A stretch of 64,000 bases of DNA from Hespellia sp. (GTDB taxonomy: Bacteria > Bacillota > Clostridia > Lachnospirales > Lachnospiraceae), in the NCBI GenBank assembly GCA_028689735.1, contig JAQVCP010000001.1, positions 1-64,000 on the forward strand, written 5' to 3'. The position numbers and the translations under genes are program-made. Positions 59,057 through 64,000 of the stretch are shown one piece after another (position 1 is the stretch's first letter; the number at the start of each line of letters is the position of its first letter). The notes under the pieces were generated by a model. It saw only the letters and a list, made by a program, of their open reading frames with translations, searched no databases and had not been told where the DNA came from.

Positions 59057-59701
59057 TTACTTCTCTGCTTTTTTATATCTCATGATCAGCCCGCTCAGCA
59101 CATCCAACAGCAGTGCCGCCGTCAGTGATAACACTGCAACTGAAATTCCGCCAATCAGCAGTAAATCTGTGCGATTAAGTCCCAGTCCGGTAAAAATCAG
59201 ACCGCCAAGACCTCCTGCTCCAATCTTTGCCGCCAGCGTTGCACTGGCAATGATCTCTACCATGGCCGTCTTCACTCCGGTAAAAATCATCGGGAGGGCC
59301 AGCGGAAACTTCACTTTCCAGAGCACCTGCCGCTCTGTCATTCCAATCCCCCTAGCAGTCTCTAGCATAAAATCCGGAACCTCCTTCAATCCCACTACCG
59401 TATTCATCAAAATTGGCGGTACTGCAAGCAGCACAAGAGCTGTCATTGCCGGTTTGATTCCGGTTCCCATGATTGGAATCAGGAGAATGAGTACTGCAAG
59501 ACTTGGAATGATTCTAAGAATCTGGAAAAATCCTGTGATCCATTTCTCACCTCTCGCATATCGCGTTGCAGCATATCCACAGGGAATCCCTATCACACAC
59601 GCTGCCAGAAGCGAGAGCAGGCTGATCCACATATGCTGCCTTACCGCAAGCAGAAAAGATTCCATATTATTTTGAAAGTACGCCATAGTCAGCTGTAACA
59701 T
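59057..59701 (-). CDS. Osmoprotectant ABC transporter permease (OpuCD-like)
   Basis: 214 aa; ILRIIPSLAVLILLIPIMGTGIKPAMTALVLLAVPPILMNT. Confidence 0.9.
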   Translation of the reverse strand: MLQLTMAYFQNNMESFLLAVRQHMWISLLSLLAACVIGIPCGYAATRYARGEKWITGFFQILRIIPSLAVLILLIPIMGTGIKPAMTALVLLAVPPILMNTVVGLKEVPDFMLETARGIGMTERQVLWKVKFPLALPMIFTGVKTAMVEIIASATLAAKIGAGGLGGLIFTGLGLNRTDLLLIGGISVAVLSLTAALLLDVLSGLIMRYKKAEK

Positions 59702-59831
59702 GTGCGGTTTCTCCTTTTGTCATTTCATTTTCTCTGCTGCTAAGTTGAAGGTATGTTTATAAACACTTTATCTCAGGATATATATCACAAGAGGCAGATG
59801 CACCTCACGGCGCACCTGCCCACCTTGTTTT

Positions 59832-60296
59832 CTATTTCTTACTCACATCAATCCACTCACTGTTCCCGGAATATTTCTCCAGCTGCGGAATCGTCATTTC
59901 TACCGCACTGTTCCCGCTGCCCGCTGCCGGAAATACCACCTCGTACTGCTTCAAAGACTCATCCAGATATACCTTCACATTTTCCTTGACACCGAATGGG
60001 CACACCCCTCCCGGAGCATGGCCGATCCATTTCTCCACTTCACCAAATGGAATCATCTTCGCTTTTGTATGAAACTGTGCTTTGTATTTCTTATTATCAA
60101 TCTTCGATTCTCCGGACACAACAATCAGAATCGGCTGCTCATCCAGAAGAAATGATAAGGTCTTGGCGATACGATCCGGCTCACAGCCGAGTGCCTTTGC
60201 AGCCAGTTCTACGGTGGCACTGGATTCCTCCAGCACGATAATCTTCTCTTCCAATTCTGTCCCCTGTAAATATTTCTGTACTTTTTCCAACGACAT
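59832..60296 (-). CDS. YbaK/EbsC-family aminoacyl-tRNA deacylase-like protein
   Basis: 154 aa; ATVELAAKALGCEPDRIAKTLSFLL, IGHAPGGVCPFGV. Confidence 0.85.
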   Translation of the reverse strand: MSLEKVQKYLQGTELEEKIIVLEESSATVELAAKALGCEPDRIAKTLSFLLDEQPILIVVSGESKIDNKKYKAQFHTKAKMIPFGEVEKWIGHAPGGVCPFGVKENVKVYLDESLKQYEVVFPAAGSGNSAVEMTIPQLEKYSGNSEWIDVSKK

Positions 60297-60315
60297 AACA
60301 ATTCTCCTCCTAAGT

Positions 60316-61476
60316 CTACAGTTTCACTTCATCATAATCATCCAGGAAGTGATGCTTCACTCCATCCTTCTTGTAAGCAATCACCGTGCTCAGATTTACA
60401 TTCTCCACACTCCGGAAAATATTCTTCTCAATAAATGAACTCCTCTTGCTCAGTTCACAAATCAGCTCTTTGATCTCTGCACGCTTTGAGCCCTTTTCTG
60501 TTCCTCCACAGGATGCACAGTTCTCCGTAAAGCGGCAGGCACATTGAATAAAATGCAATTCATTGTAATTCATCCAGTGAATAATCTCTTCCTCCCGAAT
60601 CAGATACAGGGGACGAATCAATTCCATCCCCTCAAAATTCGTGCTGTGGAGCTTGGGCATCATTGTCTGAATCTGTCCTCCATACAACATCCCCATAAGA
60701 ATGGTCTCAATCACATCATCGAAATGGTGTCCCAGCGCAATCTTATTGCAGCCCAGAGCCTTCGCCTGGCTGTATAAGTGCCCCCGCCGCATACGTGCAC
60801 ACAAGTAGCACGGTGAATCACCTTCATCTGCCACAATATCAAAAATCTCAGATTCAAAAACTTTAATCGGTACATTTAAAAGCTCAGCATTGTCCACGAT
60901 TGTCTGATAATTAATCTCGTTATATCCCGGATTCATCACCAGATACACCACTTCAAAATTCTTCTTTCCATGACGCTCCAGCTCCTGAAAAAGCTTCGCC
61001 ATAAGCATAGAATCCTTCCCGCCCGAAATACACACGGCAATCTTATCTCCATCTTGAATCAGTTCATATTCATTGATTGCTTTTGTGAATTTTCTCCAGA
61101 TTGGCTTGCGAAACTTCTTCACAATACTGCGTTCCACTTCCTTACATCGGTCGGCCTTCTGCTCCTCCTGATTCATCAACCGCTGCATTTTCAGCCGGAT
61201 AAAAGAACGGAATCCGCCTTCAACACTGTAAACCTCATATCCCATCTCCTGCAGGTCTTCCACAGTATCATCGCTCCGCTCCCCGGTATAGCAGATAAGA
61301 TAGATGGGCTTATCTTTCGGAAGTACCGCATATTGTTCCTTAAGCTCCTCCCAGTAAATGTTCTGCGCATCAGGGTAAGTCTCCTTTGCAAAGTCTTCTG
61401 GCTTTCGGATATCTATTACCAACTTCTCCCTTGTATCATTTTCCAGTTCCTGTATTGTTCGTCTGTTCATTGTCAT
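60316..61476 (-). CDS. Rhodanese-TtcA (PP-loop tRNA thiolation-type) fusion protein
   Basis: 386 aa; N-terminal rhodanese (LICYTGERSDDT), PP-loop SGGKDSML, PCYLCARMRRG. Confidence 0.85.
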   Translation of the reverse strand: MTMNRRTIQELENDTREKLVIDIRKPEDFAKETYPDAQNIYWEELKEQYAVLPKDKPIYLICYTGERSDDTVEDLQEMGYEVYSVEGGFRSFIRLKMQRLMNQEEQKADRCKEVERSIVKKFRKPIWRKFTKAINEYELIQDGDKIAVCISGGKDSMLMAKLFQELERHGKKNFEVVYLVMNPGYNEINYQTIVDNAELLNVPIKVFESEIFDIVADEGDSPCYLCARMRRGHLYSQAKALGCNKIALGHHFDDVIETILMGMLYGGQIQTMMPKLHSTNFEGMELIRPLYLIREEEIIHWMNYNELHFIQCACRFTENCASCGGTEKGSKRAEIKELICELSKRSSFIEKNIFRSVENVNLSTVIAYKKDGVKHHFLDDYDEVKL

Positions 61477-61486
61477 TTCCTTTCAA

Positions 61487-61534
61487 TCAAAACGGATTTC
61501 AAATAAAACATTCCTGCATCCGCCATGCTGCTTG
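61487..61534 (-). repeat. Dispersed repeat family A, copy 10 (loop-expanded)
   Basis: Minus TTCAAGCAGCATGGCGGATGCAGGAATGTTTTATTTGAAATCCGTTTTGATTG. Confidence 0.6.
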
Positions 61535-61581
61535 AACGTCAGCCCGTCTTAAATTTGCTTTCAGCAAATGGACCGACATAG
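61533..61581 (-). repeat. Hairpin repeat family B, copy 3 (directly abutting family A copy 10)
   Basis: Minus TATGTCGGTCCATTTGCTGAAAGCAAATTTAAGACGGGCTGACGTTCAA. Confidence 0.8.
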
Positions 61582-61666
61582 TCTGTATTACATGATAGCC
61601 AGTCCATGGAAATTTGTCAATGTTTCCTTGACCCAAGGTGTCGCTATTACATCGTATGACACAAGA

Positions 61667-61709
61667 AATCCAGACTCTCACTAGAACCATCATAGTAAGA
61701 ACCTGGATT
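61667..61709 (-). terminator. 17-bp fully paired hairpin downstream of Na/Pi gene
   Basis: AATCCAGGTTCTTACTA-9 nt-TAGTGAGAGTCTGGATT (G-U allowed) on the minus strand. Confidence 0.65.
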
Positions 61710-61720
61710 CCTCCATGGCA

Positions 61721-61765
61721 GGCAGATCTTTTCAATCTGCTTCGCCGCTTGTCTGATTAGATTAG
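61721..61765 (-). repeat. Dispersed repeat family A, copy 11
   Basis: Minus CTAATCAGACAAGCGGCGAAGCAGATTGAAAAGATCTGCC. Confidence 0.6.
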
Positions 61766-61779
61766 AACAACCTTTCTCA

Positions 61780-63486
61780 TTACGCCTCCAAAGCGCCTTT
61801 CTCCTCCTTCGGAATAAAATATCCGAAATCCACTTCATCCATTGCCGCATCTGCAATGTTCACAACACTGTTGCTCATACGGTCAATGGTATGCAGCACC
61901 TTGTTAAAGGATCCGGTAAGCTTGGCAGAACATTTTCCTTTTCCAACACGGTTCACATGGGCTTTTCGGATGTTGATATCCGCATTGAGTACGCGTTCTT
62001 TTCGCTTTTGAATCTTCTTTGCATTTTCCATATCTCCGGTAGACATCATGGCAATCATTGCGGTATACATTTCTTCTATTAACACAAGGCTCTCTTTCAG
62101 ATCCTTCATGGCATCCTTAGAATACTTCTGCTTTTTTCCGGTTCCATCAATCACAGAGTCCGCAAGGTCACTACACAGAGAGCCAATACGATCCACATCA
62201 CTGAGCACATACATCATTCCAGCTGTCTCCGTTGCCTGCTCTTCTGTCAGCACACCGGCCGCAAACAGCTCTGACAGATAATCTGTAATTCTCTCGGAAA
62301 GTATTCTGCTGTTCGCTGCATTTTCCATCACTCCGTCAAGCAGGACTTTTTCCCCTTTTTCTACTGCCGCAATCGTTTCTTTCAACAAATTTCCAACCAT
62401 ATCCCCACAGTGAAGCACTTCTTTCGCGACCAGCTGAAGTGCTGCCGCCGGCTGGTTCACCAGTTTGTTGTCCAGAAACAGTGGCTCAGATGCATCTACA
62501 ATCACATTTTTTCCATCCGGAATCACCTTCATAACAATCTTTACCATCAGCCAGATCAGCGGAATCCAGATGATTGTCATCGTCAGGTTAAATGTTGTAT
62601 GTGCGTTCGCAATCTGTCTGGAAATCACTTCCACTTCCGGTCCCTTTGGTGAAATGTACTGAACCAGTGCTGCAAATGGCTTGATGAGCCAAATGAAAAT
62701 CAGACATCCGCTGATGTTGAAAATACAATGTGCAACCGCTGTTCTCTTGGCATCCTTTGACTGTCCTACAGACGCAAGAATTGCAGTGATTGTTGTACCG
62801 ATATTATCCCCTAGTAGAATCGGAATCGCACCTGTAAGACCGAGAATGCTCGTGACACCATCCGGACCTGCCTGTGTCGCAAAATTCTGTAATACGGCAA
62901 TCGTCGCACTACTGCTCTGTACCACCAGTGTCATCATCGTACCAACTGCAACTCCGAGCACAGGAATATGTGCTACTCTTCCAATCATGTCAGTAAATAT
63001 CGGGCTGGAAGCAAGCGGTTTCATCACATCTCCCATGGTCTCAATTCCCAGGAATAACAAACCAAACGCGAAGATAGTCTGACCAATATTTTTTGTCCTC
63101 TCGTTTTTTGCAATAAAGCTGATGATAAAACCGATAAATACAATAATGTAAATGTAATCACTAATCTTAAATGCAATAATCTGGGCAGTCATCGTCGTGC
63201 CGATATTGGCACCCAGAATAATGGAAATTGCCTGTGGAAGCGTCATCAGCCCCGCACTTACAAATCCAATCGCCATAACGGTTGTCGCACTACTACTCTG
63301 CAGAACCGCTGTCGTAAGCGCACCCGCGAGTACCCCAAGAATCGGATTCTTTGTCAACAGCGCAAGCACGTTCTTCATCTTTTCTCCTGCTACCTTTTGC
63401 AGACATTCGCTCATCATATTCATTCCAAAAATGAAGACTGCCAAACCTCCCAATAACCCAAATACAATCTGTAATGTACTATTCAT
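61780..63486 (-). CDS. Na/Pi cotransporter family protein with C-terminal PhoU-like domain
   Basis: 568 aa; LQSSSATTVMAIGFVSAGLMTL, VQSSSATIAVLQNFA; PhoU-like helical C-terminus. Confidence 0.9.
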   Translation of the reverse strand: MNSTLQIVFGLLGGLAVFIFGMNMMSECLQKVAGEKMKNVLALLTKNPILGVLAGALTTAVLQSSSATTVMAIGFVSAGLMTLPQAISIILGANIGTTMTAQIIAFKISDYIYIIVFIGFIISFIAKNERTKNIGQTIFAFGLLFLGIETMGDVMKPLASSPIFTDMIGRVAHIPVLGVAVGTMMTLVVQSSSATIAVLQNFATQAGPDGVTSILGLTGAIPILLGDNIGTTITAILASVGQSKDAKRTAVAHCIFNISGCLIFIWLIKPFAALVQYISPKGPEVEVISRQIANAHTTFNLTMTIIWIPLIWLMVKIVMKVIPDGKNVIVDASEPLFLDNKLVNQPAAALQLVAKEVLHCGDMVGNLLKETIAAVEKGEKVLLDGVMENAANSRILSERITDYLSELFAAGVLTEEQATETAGMMYVLSDVDRIGSLCSDLADSVIDGTGKKQKYSKDAMKDLKESLVLIEEMYTAMIAMMSTGDMENAKKIQKRKERVLNADINIRKAHVNRVGKGKCSAKLTGSFNKVLHTIDRMSNSVVNIADAAMDEVDFGYFIPKEEKGALEA

Positions 63487-63584
63487 CTCTTTCTCCTCTT
63501 ATGAATATCTTCCCACTGAATCTATTTTCGCCGGCTTTTTCACTGGACGCTTTTCTTCCGTGATTTTCTCCGCAAAACATATTT

Positions 63585-64000
63585 CTAAGAATTCAGTTCT
63601 TCCCACGATTTTATGTCACCGATATAAATTTTCCTCAACACATCTAAAGAAATATCACCCAACGGATTTCCTTCATTTACAATCACTGCAATATCATCCT
63701 TGGCAATCGCCTCATAGTCCAGAAGCTCGCTCTCATAATCCTTCAGCTCTCTGGATGCCATTCCGAAATTACATTCCCCTGACATTGCCTTTGTCAGTCC
63801 CTGGGATGAATCTGATTCTTCCACCGTAATCTGCACATTTGTATTCAACTGCATATACGCATCCGCCAGCTCCTCCATAAGTGGAGCAACCGAAGTCGAA
63901 CCACTGATCGTGATGGTTCCTCCCGCCTGATTTGACAGAAAAGTGCTGCTCTTCCCAACAGTTCCATAAGATTCTTCTACGATGCTTTGTCCTGCTCCGC
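63585..64000 (-). CDS. PstS-like phosphate-binding protein, N-terminus beyond window edge
   Basis: ...MEELADAYMQLNTNVQITVEESDSSQGLTKAMSGECNFGMASRELKDYE...GDISLDVLRKIYIGDIKSWEELNS; frame appears open to the window end. Confidence 0.75.
   Translation of the reverse strand, partial: GAGQSIVEESYGTVGKSSTFLSNQAGGTITISGSTSVAPLMEELADAYMQLNTNVQITVEESDSSQGLTKAMSGECNFGMASRELKDYESELLDYEAIAKDDIAVIVNEGNPLGDISLDVLRKIYIGDIKSWEELNS

Noticed and set aside
61499-61856. Small ORFs at 61499-61735 and 61647-61856 (-)
   Set aside because: They run through repeat families A/B and the terminator hairpin, or overlap the Na/Pi gene out of frame. No plausible protein.

Overview
This 64 kb window looks like a low-GC, gut-Firmicutes-type (Lachnospiraceae-like) chromosome segment. 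The taxonomic guess is inference from gene content and style. It is almost entirely coding, mostly on the minus strand. I see no rRNA, tRNA, CRISPR array, prophage or transposase.

Main modules, start to end: a tartrate dehydratase/transporter/LysR locus; a HigBA-type toxin-antitoxin pair whose antitoxin is fused to an ImmA/IrrE protease; NhaC; thiE; a Crp/Fnr regulator that shares an exact 16-nt palindrome with the desulfoferrodoxin promoter region; an LTA-synthase-like sulfatase; a 9-gene operon combining MTA/5'-deoxyadenosine-type deaminase, PNP, MtnA, class II aldolase, an MDR dehydrogenase and a BMP-type nucleoside ABC transporter; two Na/Pi cotransporters; a SecDF fusion; ppk; glycerate kinase with a CdaR regulator; thiC-SFGH-(thiE/tenI) under a TPP riboswitch; an SPFH/RHH pair with an operator-like promoter; pdxST; an LnrJK/LnrLMN-like two-component system and ABC exporter with a paired operator; OpuC; and a rhodanese-TtcA fusion.

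The two strongest leads are:
(1) the anaerobic deaminase-first 5'-deoxy/methylthio-nucleoside salvage operon, resembling a DHAP shunt with its own importer;
(2) two families of dispersed, hairpin-forming intergenic repeats, one (A) with about 11 copies and the other (B) with 3 copies sitting in mRNA 5' leaders.
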